Part shown: piece after piece, positions 35,410-47,549 of the stretch | Layout of the letters: every line of letters begins with the position of its first letter | Numbering within the stretch: the stretch's first letter is position 1 | Assembly: GCA_003255025.1 (NCBI GenBank) | Contig: QANY01013337.1 | Span: forward strand, 1,118,237-1,182,236 | Source: Datisca glomerata | Taxonomy: Eukaryota; Streptophyta; Magnoliopsida; Cucurbitales; Datiscaceae | Length of the DNA: 64,000 nucleotides | Direction of reading: 5' to 3' | Translations under genes and position numbers: made by a program | Notes under the pieces: model-generated | The model's input: the letters and a program-made list of their open reading frames with translations, nothing else | Database searches by the model: none | What the model was told of the DNA's origin: nothing

Positions 35410-37236
35410 TGAAGGATGAGGTGCAACGGAAATAGTCCATCTTTGTTTGACACGTGAAACAACCTAACCTATATTCATGAAAATGAATAAAGGTTTTACC
35501 TTTTATGCATGAGCCTAAAAAATTCTTCAATCCGCGTCAAGCTTTAGACCTCGAACTCTGGTGCCCATCTCATCCTCAATCCAAGCTCTATCTACCATGA
35601 AGTCGGGCCACCCAACGCTGCTGACCAGCCTGAGTTCCTCTGACTGTGTAATTTCAAAGCTTGAAGAACTTGTGATCTTTCTCAGTATTCTTTGAACCGT
35701 CAAGAATGTGTGGGAACTCCAAGATCTTGAAAAAACCCTATCATTTCTTCTCTATATTTTTCTCTAGAGCAAGTGAGAGAGGCTCTAGATTTTCTTTTCT
35801 CTCAACTAATGGTGTCAAAAATGACTTAACCCTAGAGTGAGAGAAGACCCTGCTATTTAATGATGTCAAACGACTAGGATTGAGAGATCCATATTAGCCA
35901 AACATTATTTTCTAATTAGAATTAAAAGAAATTTATTTAAATTTATATTTTTGCCGACTTAAATAAAATGGAGTCAATATACAGGTTAACTGTGAGGTAT
36001 CATTGTCCTGTCATTAATTACTAACCACTACAATACTAAAATTATAGGTTAGCTCACGCACTATAAAAATAAAAATATTCTTTGTTAAATAATAAATAAA
36101 ATCTATCGATCAAATTTATGATCAGATTTATTAATTATTAATTTAAAAAATCATCATCAATGGATAAGCGGACATCATGAAAGCTCAAGGGAAAATGAGG
36201 GGTTTCAAACCTCATACTAATAGAAAGATTCCAAACAAGTACAAAGAAGACAAAGAAAGATGTGGATTTCGAACCAGCGCACGCAAAGCAAAGAGCGTAA
36301 ATGTGCTTTGTACCTCACTTCGCTAAGCAGCGAGAATTGCACTGAAGCTTTCTTTCCAACGCTCGCTGATACTTCATTCTTAGTGTGCTGACCATTTTTT
36401 ACGTTACAGTTAATTCCATTAAACCATAATTGAACTCCAATAGTATTTTATATTACTCAATGCAATTATCATCTACATATTATTCATTATGTGTTGCTCC
36501 TATTAATATAATACTGTGTATAATTAGGTGAAGTACTGTCAAACTAATTTATACACCTCTAATATTCTTAAGTTTCAAATCCCGTTGTGCTAATCAACCA
36601 TGATAATTTTTAGACTTGATGTCCCAAGTAATATGATCAAATTTCTAGCAATCTATTAGAGATACTAAGCGCTTAGTTTATAATAATCACATAAACACAT
36701 TCTATTAAAGCTATTATCCCACTTACTTAAATGTGTCTAAAGATTTTATTATTGAGAATCTATGCATTCTCACTATCTAATAACCCAGTATCAACCTACG
36801 GTATATGTTGAGTCTCATCATAGTAGATAAAAACAACCAACTTATTAATCAAAAGTTCATAACGCTATCAAGATTAAGAGCACTCATAATATAATTACAA
36901 CGAGTCATGATTTTCTTAAGATAATACATTAACCAAGTACTCAAACTAGTGACCAAGGTAAGTAATTCTACATAATAGAGTTGTTGCACTATGGTTATCC
37001 AAATAAATCGTCTAGCTTCACCAAACTATGAAAACAAGTTTTTCAAGTCATAAAGAACTCTTAGTTTATACCTTATTTCCATGAGCTTCCCATAACTCAT
37101 AAATAAAAAATTATATGCTTGTGAGTCTTTTACAAGAATATTTTGCATGTAATATAAGAATATTCTTTTATGTAATTCAAAAAATATTGTCAAGATGAAC
37201 ATAGAATTCTCGTGTTTTTAAAGCACAATCCTAACA
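35410..37236 (-). repeat. 5' LTR of the minus-strand copia relic (about 1.83 kb)
   Basis: On the minus strand it starts TGTTAGGATTGTGC at 37236 and ends ...CCTTCA at 35410, next to the primer-binding-like site. The part 36530-37180 is homologous to 53535-54200, which identifies the family. 36130-36430 differs in composition and may be a later insertion. No second LTR is found to the left. Confidence 0.7.
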
Positions 37237-37289
37237 GAAAAGATTCATGTGCCAATGATGGGTCCACACCGAAGTCATTTGGCTCAAAT

Positions 37290-37570
37290 ATACCCACATG
37301 ATCGAGGTAGGGACTTGTAGGGCCTTCTAAAAGGACCCATATAGTCGAGGTAGACCAACATCATTGAGGTAAACTTATATGACCAGGGTAGACACCATAG
37401 ACTAGAGACTCATATAGACGAGGGAGACCAACATGACTAAGGTATCTCACATGACAAATGAGGTAGAACCACATGGCCAAGGTAGACCCACATGCGACGT
37501 AGATCCAGATGTCCACGGTAGACCCATGGCCTTATTAAATCAACTCGATCGAGGTATAACCAAGTAACCA
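37290..37570. repeat. Imperfect short repeats of GAGGTAGACCCACATGA
   Basis: About a dozen degenerate units of 20-27 bp (CACATGACCGAGGTAGACC and variants). No open frame. Confidence 0.65.
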
Positions 37571-38190
37571 TGATATAGCCACTTGACCGAGTCAACACTG
37601 GAGTTATATGACTAACACTAACCTAAGGTCAAATCATCACGTGGACTCACCCAATAGACCCCCCCATGTGACCTCATTAAAGTCACGTGATGAAGTTGGT
37701 TTCACATGAGCATGCCCTGCTACTATCGCATAAGTCACATGGTGACTTGAGGTTCACATCATCTCCTTTCCACCATGGTCCACAACAACATTTCCATGTC
37801 TTCATCAGCATGTCTCGGTTGAGACATGACCTCAAGCTAATACACCACCCACATACCACAGTCCCCATCCTTAATTTGCATTGGCTACATGACTTACTGG
37901 ATTAGTTACACTTCATACTAGTGAGCATGTCAAAGTTTCACATAATACCTACGAAGACCATCAACCTGAGGACTCTACTAAATAAGATATCAAATGTGGT
38001 GATGTGACAACAAAGAGTCTCAATATAAGAGATTTGATCTCATGTTAGGACCCCTAAATTGTTTTGTCACATGTGCCGAGGTGACAAGACATTTTTTACT
38101 TTTTTTTCTTTTTTTTCTTTTTCTATTTTATCTTTTTCTTACTTTAAATCTGGATCGTCTATTTTTAAAATGGACGGCTCATATGCAACA
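37571..38190. other. Spacer with a dispersed-repeat fragment
   Basis: 38060-38180 (TAAATCTGGATCGTC, ATGGACGG) resembles 47150-47280 (TAAATCTGGACAATCTATTC, ATGGACGG), so both are copies of an unnamed repeat. Confidence 0.45.
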
Positions 38191-38191
38191 G

Positions 38192-38750
38192 ATCTCTCTC
38201 TTACTCTAAAGAACAGGAGAGGATCTAAATCCCCATATATGAGAACTCAATGAATGTGTCATGGTGATAAGGAGACAACTAAGAGTTCTCTTATATGTGA
38301 ATGAGTCACTGCTAAAACACTTTCCTTACTTAATCATTGGCCAGACAATAAACTAATGTCAAGTTAATGCTTCAAACAATACACTCTTGTTCTAAGGAAC
38401 ATGAGAATAACTAAATCCACATATATGAGAACTCAATGAATGTGTCATGGTGATAAGGAAACAGCTAAGAGTTCCTTTATATGGGAATGAGTCACTGCTA
38501 AAACACTTTCCTTACTCAATCATTGATAAGACAATACATTGATGTCAAGTTAATGTTTCAAACAATACACTCTTATTATAAGGAACATGAGAATATCTAA
38601 ATCCTCATATATGAGAACTCAATGAATGTGTTATGATGATAAAAAAACAGCTAAGAGTTCTTATATGAAAATGAGTCACTGCTACAACACTTTCTTTACT
38701 CAATCATTGGTAAGACAATATATTGATGTCAAATTAATGATTTTACTATT
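38192..38750. repeat. 186-bp tandem repeat, three copies
   Basis: Units begin near 38195, 38381 and 38567 (ACACTCTTRTTMTAAGGAAC; ATATATGAGAACTCAATGAA; GAGTCACTGCTAMAACAC). The period is 186 bp. It ends about 240 bp before the ATG of the downstream gene. Confidence 0.85.
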
Positions 38751-38988
38751 TTTTTGTACTTTTCTAAAAATTGCAAGCGGACTCGGCGAGTTACACTTTA
38801 CGATCTTTGACGGTAGATTTGTTTGAAGCGTCTACAATAATAAATTTTCTGTAACCTCTAAACTTTAATCAAGTGATTGACAGAAATTGATCAATCGAAG
38901 AGATTGAACAAATATCTCTCCCTCTACCTCGTCGCTGTTTGCCTATAAACTACTCTATTTCTCTTTTCTTTGGCTTGGGTCGTTAGCC

Positions 38989-41031
38989 ATGGGTAAGAAG
39001 CGGAAGTCCGATGCTACGCGCCTTGACGAAATCGATCGCACCATCTATACCACCTTTTGCTCCGCCGCCAACTCCCTCTCCGAGTTGTACTCGCTATCCA
39101 TTAACCACCAGCGGCTTTCCTTTCAAGCCGGCGAACGCCACGCTCTGGTCTCTCTCTCCCCCTCTCACATTCATTTTGTTCAATTCAAGCCTGATCTGAT
39201 TATGATTATGTTTCGTTTCTGCTCTATTATTTCGGTTTACTTTTACCTTCTGTTTGGTTGATGGAAAAATTGAAAGAACATGAGCTTTGTGCTTGTCTTG
39301 ACTATGCAAAGTATTGTAGTTCCTTTGTACACATTCTTATTATATTTCTCAATTTTGATTTTTCCATGCGTCACTGGAGTTAGATAGTTAACGGTCGAGT
39401 GGCTTGAATCCACTCATTGGTGCTGCCTCCTGGGCTGAGTGGCTTCCCAATACTTTTGGTATTTTTGTTAAATTATTTATGAATAACAAAATTGTATTTT
39501 GTCTTTTCCCTATATATATTGCATAAAGTACTTACTCCGTAAATGTTTCAGATAATAAGTTTCTTATATAGTATATACAATGAAAAAGAACTAAATATCC
39601 TTGTTATGGAAGACAATAAACACATTGGTTGCTGCAGGTCAAGTAGTGTCTATTGTTATTCTCAGCAATTGAATCTGTCAGTGTCTGAAACTTATCTTAC
39701 GTATTCACAAAAAGCATTGAATTTGCATCCTGAATCATATCAGCCTGACTAGTTTGCTAGTCAAAGAGATAGTACTAAGATGAAAACTATGGCCTTGAAA
39801 AAAGTGTAAAAAATCAAGGGATTAGCTTCAACTTTGTGCAGAGTTCTGCCCCTAACTAATATACTTGATTTGTGAATATCGAGCATTAATTGATACAAAG
39901 GGGCAAGTGTGCTGAATTTGTAATATATATTTGCAAGTAATCAAATACATATTACCCATTAATAACTCCATCGAAAAGTCTTTATAATTTGTAATATATA
40001 TTTGCTACATTCATTGTCATCTATAGATTGCAATTTGTGTCTGTGCTAGCATTTAATTAATCTAGCTAGGGTATAGTGCAAGCTTCATTGTCCTATTGAG
40101 AATTGAGGCCCTAATGGACCAGGGGGCTCATTCCACTTTGATATTATTTGGCTAGTTGAATTGTCAGAGTTTACCTTGCCTGTTCTTGATTCGCATAGTT
40201 CTCTGTTCTTTGAAAAAGTTATTCATGGCGGTGATCTTGATGTTCGTTTTTACCCAGTCAGTTGTTTTTTTTACCAAGTCACTTGTGATCCTTCCGAAGT
40301 GCTTTTTTAGATGTTTCTTAAAAAAGATCTTCTCCTCTTTCTAGGAAAGACTTTATCAATGGGTGTCGCGACAGCAGCAAGAAGGATCAAGAGTGACAAC
40401 AGTTGATATAGTTGCTTACTTGCAGGTTAGTTGTTTCTCTAATCTAGTGTTCACTGGTTTCTGGCTCTTATTTTCTGTTTCTTCATGGCTTCAGCTTAGC
40501 CTATCTGCCTCCATTTTTTGGATTCTTAATAATCGTAGCTGTTTTTGCTTCTTCTTCTTCTTTTTTCATAATAATCACTGTTTTCCAAAAGCAGAATCTC
40601 ATCCAGCTTTCTTTTCACTTTTTTGGGTACCCATTGATTGTAAGATGATGTTTCTGTAGAATGAGCTTGATTATGCAGGAGAGCGCCCTATGTCCCCCCG
40701 GCTACCGCTTCAACACCAACACCCTCAAACAGGGTCACAATTAACTAATTCAGGTGCCCCTGTTTCTTCTAGTACGTTTATCCCAGCGACTATTGGGCAG
40801 GGAGTTCGCTCCTGCAATCCTGATCTGCAAGCTAAGAATGCTGTTGTCTCTAATCCTGTTTCCACCTCTGTTCGCCAGAGCCTACAGCACCATCAGTTAG
40901 CACAACGTGGAAACGCGTCTCGGAGTGTCGAGGCGAACCATCCTCGTCAACAAAATAGTGATTCGAATTCCCGTAGTTCCTATGAATCAATGGACATGCA
41001 TTCCGAAAGTCCTGGTCATGATTTTCCTTGA
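38989..41031 (+). CDS. Conserved plant-specific protein, 203 aa, three exons
   Basis: Exons 38989-39147, 40345-40425 and 40660-41031 join in phase 0 across GT-AG introns of 1197 and 234 bp, giving 53 + 27 + 123 residues. The N-terminus is basic (MGKKRKS, possible nuclear signal), then a compact helical part (about 15-85) containing INHQRLSFQAGERHAL, ERLYQWVSRQQ, TVDIVAYLQNELDY; the rest (90-203) is low-complexity, rich in Ser, Gln and Asn, and ends SMDMHSESPGHDFP. I recall this as a conserved family of land plants, sometimes labelled holocarboxylase-synthetase-like in databases; nothing in the sequence resembles a biotin ligase, so I give no function. The start is the first ATG of the exon and fits the family N-terminus. 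Intact as read. Confidence 0.82.
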
Positions 41032-41698
41032 TGAAACTAATCTCTGAAAAACAAGAATATTATCTCGTTTTAACAAATAATTGAATACTATATTCTCTGT
41101 GCTTCAACATCAGGTAAATTTCGCTTGGTTACTTGTTACTGCCTAAACGTATAGGAAGCCTCTTGACAAACAATAGGGTTTTGTTCATCATTGCAAATGT
41201 GACTGGTAAGATAAAGATAGGAGAGAGGATTTGTTTCTTTCAAGGTAGTAGGTTGTTGATCAGTTGATGTATAGACCTCATTTGTCCTAATACAAAATCA
41301 GACATAAAAATTTGCTGCAGAGACAAGAAAGATGAATTTCCAGATTTTACGAATTCTGGATATGCATACTAAGGGATGAAACTAATTGTGCTTTCTATTG
41401 AGATATATCAAGAGCGGAGGGTCCTTTGATGTGGGTCATGGTATGATATCATAACTTGTCTTGAGGTACTGGCTAAACCTTTGAGGCACATTACCATTCA
41501 ACACATTTGTAAGGTAGCTCAGTAGATCACTAGATATTTGAGGTATTCGCGGTACCGTACTAGGATGTAACTTAGATTTTTCTAAGAGCAAAACTCAAGT
41601 TGTCCGTAATCCTTGGCACACTGTTGAGTATGCTTCACTCATCTCTTTTCATGCATACTTGATATGTTTGCTAGTATGTTTGATGGTATGTCGAGTAT
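41032..41698 (+). other. 3' flank of the 203-aa gene
   Basis: AT-rich, no gene. Any polyadenylation site should lie here, before the copia insertion at 41704. TATG-rich repeats (GTATGCTTGATATG-like) occur at 41625-41700 and continue after the element. Confidence 0.45.
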
Positions 41699-41703
41699 GC
41701 TAC

Positions 41704-42000
41704 TGTTGAAGAAAGAGAAACAGAAAGTACAGTCTCAGAAGAAAAATCTTCATCACAGGTAAAAAAAGGAAGCAGAACAGAGACTTTCACCAAACACAGT
41801 GGGTGTCTAACCATTTCTGGAAAAAACGATCATAGGCATCAGTAGGCATCCGTTGGAGATCATAGGCAACCATTAGAGATTATATGTACATATACATCAC
41901 TTACTCATTGTAAAGTATCAGTATTATCAATAAGAAATCAGAACAAGAAGTTCATCATCTTTCTTTAAGATCAGAACACTAAAAGTTCATTATTTCTACA
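41704..42000 (+). repeat. 5' LTR of copia element (297 bp)
   Basis: TGTTGAAG...TTTCTACA. Differs from the 3' LTR at 9 positions, 8 of them transitions, by my hand alignment. Confidence 0.93.
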
Positions 42001-42012
42001 TGGTATCAGAGC
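42001..42012 (+). promoter_or_regulatory. Primer-binding site TGGTATCAGAGC
   Basis: Directly follows the 5' LTR and is the standard copia site complementary to initiator tRNA-Met. Confidence 0.9.
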
Positions 42013-42043
42013 AACAATTCTGAGAACCAACACATACAACAGT

Positions 42044-42960
42044 ATGGCAGAATCATCAACCTCCGGCCAGCTTCACCACCACGACACCAATCCCAGACTG
42101 ACCTCCATCCTGCTCACTGGCCACAACTACATACCGTGGGCCAGGGCGGCTCGGGTGAGCCTGAAATGAAGAGGCAGACTGGGTTTCGTGGACGGCAGTA
42201 AGCCAAGGCTAGACCGAAACTCAGAGGAATGAGACATCATGGACAGCCAGGTAATGACCTAGATAACTAATTCAATAGACCCAAAACTCAGTGAAATCTT
42301 TTGTTTTTGTGAAACAGGACAGGAACTCTGGGAAGAAATCTGGAGCAATTATTGTGAACAAAACAATTTCACGCAAGTCTTTGAACTTAAACGGGAGATT
42401 TCCCAAGCAAAACAGGGGGACAGATCAGTACCGGAGTTGATCGGGTTTTTAAAATCTAAGTTCAAAGAACTTGAAACCCTAAGACCAATGACCACTGACC
42501 TGAAGGAACTCCAAGAGCGGGCTGAACAGGATATGGTGTTCCATTTCTTGACGACTCTCGACTCAAGCTACGAGGCGTTCCGGGCTCAGATCTTGATGTC
42601 GACGGAGAAGCCAAATTTTGCCACGGTCTCAGCCATGGTTCAAAGAGAAGAAACCAGGCGACGAGTGATGAGTACCAGAGATGACAAGGCGGAGGCACTA
42701 GCCATGGCGACCCACGGCTCCCTCCGAAACCCTAACCCTAGGGAAGGGGGAAGGCACCGCGGATAGCTAGGCGAGCCGGTGAAGTGCAGCCACTGCCGAA
42801 AGGAGGGGCACACCCACGACCGGTGCTGGAACCTGCACCCTCATCTCCGGCAGAACTAGAGAAAGTTCCAGAAGGAGCGCGGGAATGAAGAGCGAGAGGG
42901 CTGCGCGAAGAATGACTAGCGAGGGGGATCCGCGAAAACATTCCCCTTTTATACCGAGGG
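42044..42960 (+). pseudogene. copia gag remnant
   Basis: Starts at ATG 42044. A gag fold of UBN2 type is seen (LTGHNYIPWARA, IDPKLSEIF, ELWEEIW, VFELKREISQ, MVFHFLTTLDSSYEAF), then a CCHC zinc knuckle near 42785-42830 (CSHCRKEGHTHDRC). One frame is kept throughout, but in-frame stops occur at 42167, 42230, 42260, 42764, 42857 and 42917. Confidence 0.88.
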
Positions 42961-43229
42961 CTTCAGCGGAGCGGGTTACGGGTCGCGACTCGACCGAGAC
43001 CACAGAGCCCACATGACAGACGGACCCGATTCGGGTAATGGGTACCGGCCCGATCGAATGGAGGAAATGGACAGATCCGGATCCGTTAGAGCAGATCTGC
43101 ACACAAACAACAACACACAGATGGCTACACTACTCAAATAATTCGGAGAATTTTTGCGCGATACCTCAGGTTCATCTATCTGCAATACTGTCAATTATTT
43201 TTCTAAATCTGCAAATTTTTGTCATAACT

Positions 43230-46180
43230 TAGAACACTGGATAATAGACTCTGGTGCCTGAGACCACATGACTCATAACACAAAAAACCTACACAGTCTC
43301 ACTAAATTAGAAAAATCACAACACGTGACGGTAACCAATGGAAATAAAGTTCCAATTTTTGGCATAGGGTCCACCACACTTTTCACAAAAACCATTAACA
43401 ACGTACTTTGTCTACCCAATTTTAACTCCAATCTCCTATCCGTCAGTAAAATAACCAAAGACTTAAACTGCAATGTTACTTTTTCACTTGACAAAGTAAT
43501 TTTTCAGGATTGAGTCACCGAAGGAAGATTGGTGAAGGGAAATTTAGAAACGGTCTGTACTACTTAGAAGATACCGATAAAACATGCCTTTCCACCTCCA
43601 GTACAGTACAAAAAGACAATATTACACTGGAGATTCGGTCATCCCTCCGACAAAATCCTAAACAAATTACTCGGTTGTAATTCAAACTCTAGCAGTTGCT
43701 CAGTCTGCAAACTCTCAAAACAAACCAGGTTACCCTTTCCACTATCTAGTAGTACGATAAAACGATGTTTTGAATTAATTCATTCTGATGTTTGGGGACC
43801 CGCCCCAGTTGATTCATATAATAAATTCAAATACTTTGTTACTTTTATTGATGATTTCTCTCGCACCACATGGTTATATCTTTTGAAATCAAAAAATGAA
43901 GTCTTCAGTCGTTTTCAAGAGTTCAACAATTTAGTTGAAACTTAATTTGAAACAACCATAAAAATCTTTAGGTCTGACAATGGAACCGAGTATACTAACA
44001 ACACCTTTTTTGAGTTTTTTAAACAAATGGGTATACGACATCAAACCACCTGTATCCACACCCCACAACAAAATGGTGTCTTAGAACGCAAAAACCGACA
44101 CCTTCTTGAAATGACTAGGTCCCTCCTCCTCCAAAACAACGTACCCAAAAGATACTGGTCCGATGCTATACCCACAACAACCTACCTTATCAATCGGTTA
44201 CCCAATGTAAAATTGCATCTGAAAAGTCCTCTAGAAATTCTCAAGAGTAGGAAAATTAACCTAGATCATATACGAGTATTCGGATGTACATGCTTCGTAC
44301 ACATTCCAAGACTTGATAAATTGGACAAAACCTCAGTCAAAACCCTATTTTTGGGGTATTCCGCTGAGAAAAATGGGTATAAGTGCTACGACCCAATAAA
44401 CCATAAACTCTACATCTCGCGAGATGTACAATTTTTAGAACTAGAATCCTATTACCCAAAGGACCCCGACAACCATAACCACCACCAAACGTTTTTGCTA
44501 CCTAACATTATTATTTCCTCTGATATCATAAGACAGGAACAGGATACCACATCAACCGCGCCTGAGACAACTACCTCAGGGGGAGCAACTGATGAGGCAG
44601 TTGTCACTGATGAAGTAGTAATAGTAAGAAGGTCAACAAGGCAAACTCAACCCCCAGCAAGATTAAAAGACTACGTGTCCCATCAGGTTCTATACCCTAT
44701 CCAAAATTTCCTCTTTTATGATAAAATCTCTAACATCCACAAGGCATACTTGGGCAAAATTGATGAAACAATTGAGCCAAAGACCTATCAAGAAGCCCAA
44801 CTCGACCCCAAATGGAGAAAGGCGATGAATGAAGAACTTCTAGCCTTGGAAAAAAATGACACTTGGGATATAATCCCACTACCCAATGGGAAGAAACCTG
44901 TATGATGTAAATGGGTCTACAAGACCAAATACAACATCAACGGCACTATCGAAAGATATAAAGCCCGACTAGTTGCCAAGGGCTTTACTCAGACATATGG
45001 AGTGGATTACCAGGAAACGTTCGCTCCAGTAGCAAAAATGAACACGATCCGAGTGTTACTATCCGTTGCCACCAACCTCAGCTGGGAACTATATCAAATG
45101 GATGTAAAAAACGCATTCCTCCAAGGAAATCTGGAAGAAGAAGTATATATATCTGTACCTCCAGGACACGAGAAAGCAACGCACCCATCCATGGTATGTA
45201 GATTAAAAAAGGCTATCTACGGCTTGAAACAGTCACCAAGGGCATGGTATGGAAAATTAAGCTTGTCTCTTTTAAAAATTAAGTCAAAAGCTCTGCTGAC
45301 TCATCTATGTTCGTCAAACACACGAACAACTCCACCACCATCGTTTTAGTCTACATAGATGACATTATCATCACCGGAAATAACTACGATGAAATATGGA
45401 GTGTTCAATAATTTCTAAAAGGGGAGTTTAATATTAAAGATCTAGGAAAACCGAAGTACTTCCTAGGGATAGAAATAGCTCACTCGAAAAAGGGACTGTT
45501 TCTATCTCAAAGAAAATATATCATAGACTTGTTAAAAGAAACAGGCATGATAGGGGCAAAACCTGCTACCACACCAATGGAAACCAACATGAAAATAGGA
45601 CTTAATGATAGCAAACCAATAATTGATATAAGCCAATATCATAGACTAGTAGGAAAACTAATTTATCTAACGGTTACAAGACCAGATATCACTTTTGCAG
45701 TTAGCGTTATCAGTCAATTCATGCACGCACCCTGCACAAATCACCAGGCAGCCGCCAAAAGGATACTCAGATACCTTAAAGGAACACCCGGTCAAGGGAT
45801 ATGGATGAAGAGAACCGGGGCAAACTCCGTAGTTGGATACACTGATGCAGACTGACCAGGTAGTTATGATAGAAAATCTACAACTGGTTTCTGTGTCATT
45901 GTAGGTGGAAATCTAGTTACCTGGAAGAGCAAGAAACAAACTGTTGTAGCAAGTTCAAGTGCAGAGGCAGAATACAGAGCCATGGCCTCCACTGCTAGTG
46001 AACTCACAAGGATTAGACATCTCCTTCAAGACATGAAAGTTGAGATAAAAAATCGATAGAGATGCACTGTGACAACCAAGCAGCACGTCATATTGCAATG
46101 AACCCCGTTTTCCACGAGAGAACCAAACACATTGAAGTGGACTGTCACTTCATAATAGAGAAGGTACAGTCGGGAGAAAT
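43230..46180 (+). pseudogene. copia pol remnant (protease, integrase, reverse transcriptase, RNase H)
   Basis: Protease region WIIDSGA at about 43240; pre-integrase LHWRFGHPS at 43622; integrase Asp-Asp-Glu motifs at HSDVWGP (43784), FRSDNGTEY (43970) and NGVLERKNR (44075); integrase C-terminal part VFGCTCFVH, TLFLGYS; reverse transcriptase QMDVKNAFLQG (45100), AIYGLKQSPRAWY (45225), YIDDII (45353) and FLGIEIA (45465); RNase H VVGYTDAD, KSTTGF, SSSAEAEYRAM and HCDNQAA. Stops at 43139, 43259, 43511, 43943, 44903, 45409 and 45853, and frameshifts near 43520-43620, 45285 and 46045, make it inactive. Confidence 0.92.
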
Positions 46181-46298
46181 CACCATTCCTTTTGTACGTA
46201 GTGAAGACCAGCTGGCCGACATCTTCACCAAAGCCCTCGACAAAAATAACCTCCAAAGAATACTTAACAAGTTGGGCTCGATCAACCTATACGAACCC

Positions 46299-46312
46299 AA
46301 CTTGAGGGGGAG
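46299..46312 (+). promoter_or_regulatory. Polypurine tract
   Basis: ACTTGAGGGGGAG directly before the 3' LTR; the usual plus-strand primer of copia elements. Confidence 0.8.
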
Positions 46313-46609
46313 TGTTGAAGAAAGAGAAACAGAAAGTACAGTCTCAGAAGGAAAATCTTCATCACAGGCAAAAGAGGGAAGCAGAACATAGACTTTCACC
46401 AAACACAGTGGGTGTCTAACCATTTCTGGAAAAAACGATCATAGGCATCAGTAGGCATCCGTTGGAGATCATAGGCAACCATTAGAGATTATATGTATAT
46501 ATACATCACTTACTCATTGTAAAGTATCAGTATTATCAATAAAAAATCAGAACAAGAAGTTCATCATCTTTCTTTAAGATCAGAACACTAAAGGTTCATC
46601 ATTTCTACA
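46313..46609 (+). repeat. 3' LTR of copia element (297 bp)
   Basis: Same length and termini as the 5' LTR, followed by the GCTAC target duplication. Confidence 0.93.
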
Positions 46610-46614
46610 GCTAC

Positions 46615-47549
46615 TCTCGATGGAGTATCTAGTATGCTTGGCATCGTGTCTAGTATTTTGACAAAGTTGGACACTTGAATTCAAAAAGTCCAATTTTTTT
46701 GTCGAAAGTCACTGAATTTATGGTGATTATCTATAGCCGACGTGTAGAGCACTTTTGTATAGGGCGTTGTGGCACGAGACGGGGCTATTCCTTTTACATA
46801 GCCTACGAAGGTAAAGTGCCCAACTCTAGAAGGTATAGCTTGTATCTGTGTGGGAAGGAGCTGCATGGCTCTTGCCATCAACAATTCAGAAAAGAAAGTC
46901 CCAGTCTAAAACATTGGAGTGTTCATAGCATCATAAGAAGAAAATCTGGCAAAGCTTGAAGTGGATCTTTGAGAAGAACGACGAGCTAGTTGTAGCCTTG
47001 ATGAAGAAACTGGTCATGAGCAACTTAGTACGCAGCAAGGTCCATCACAAGATAGTAACGGAAATAGATCGCCTCCTCTTAGAGATCCTGACAATAGGGG
47101 TTATGTTTGTGAAATCGTGATCATTCGCGTAAAAACGGACGATCACGATCATCTTGACATGTGTGCCTAGGTAACAAAACAGTTTTAAAAAAATATTTTT
47201 CTTTTGTTTTATATTTTTCTAAGATTAAATCTGGACAATCTATTCTTGGAATGGACGGTCTAGATTAAACAGGATTATCTACTGATCCAGAGAATCCTGA
47301 TTCATCAAGAATTTACCCTACAACCATCTTCCATACAAGGTAAGTGGGACAAACTAAGAAGATTTGATAGAAGAAGAGGGACTTTACGCTAGAGCAAAAT
47401 AACATACTGAGAAAGAAATAGCTAAATCGCTCAAGGCAAATTTTGTAGGAAAAGTGTTCTACATTGATTGACTTGTAAACAGTACGCTAGTTGAAAAGAA
47501 AATATCGTCTAGCTTATAGTTTTCTTTAGATCCCTTGTTTTCCTTTTGT
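46615..47549. other. Unassigned spacer between the copia element and the next LTR element
   Basis: Contains small open frames without recognisable product. An inverted CGTGATCAT...ATGATCGTG-like pair occurs near 47115-47155, and the dispersed repeat shared with 38060 lies at 47150-47280. Confidence 0.4.

Larger units (their letters stand above)
41704..46609 (+). mobile_element. Ty1/copia LTR retrotransposon, structurally complete (4906 bp), frames broken
   Basis: LTR, primer-binding site, gag, protease, integrase, reverse transcriptase, RNase H, polypurine tract and LTR occur in copia order. A 5-bp TSD GCTAC (41699-41703, 46610-46614) flanks it. Size and short LTRs suit the Ale/Retrofit lineage (inference). 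About 13 in-frame stops and several frameshifts disable it. It shares the strand of the upstream gene and begins 672 bp after that gene's stop codon. Confidence 0.95.

Noticed and set aside
36250..36350. tRNA-like stretch (TTCGAACC near a GC-rich segment)
   Set aside because: No acceptor stem or cloverleaf could be formed; lies within a copia LTR.
42727..42738. Telomere-like CCCTAACCCTA (also near 59750)
   Set aside because: Only one to two units; in the copia gag it is coding sequence, and no array is present.
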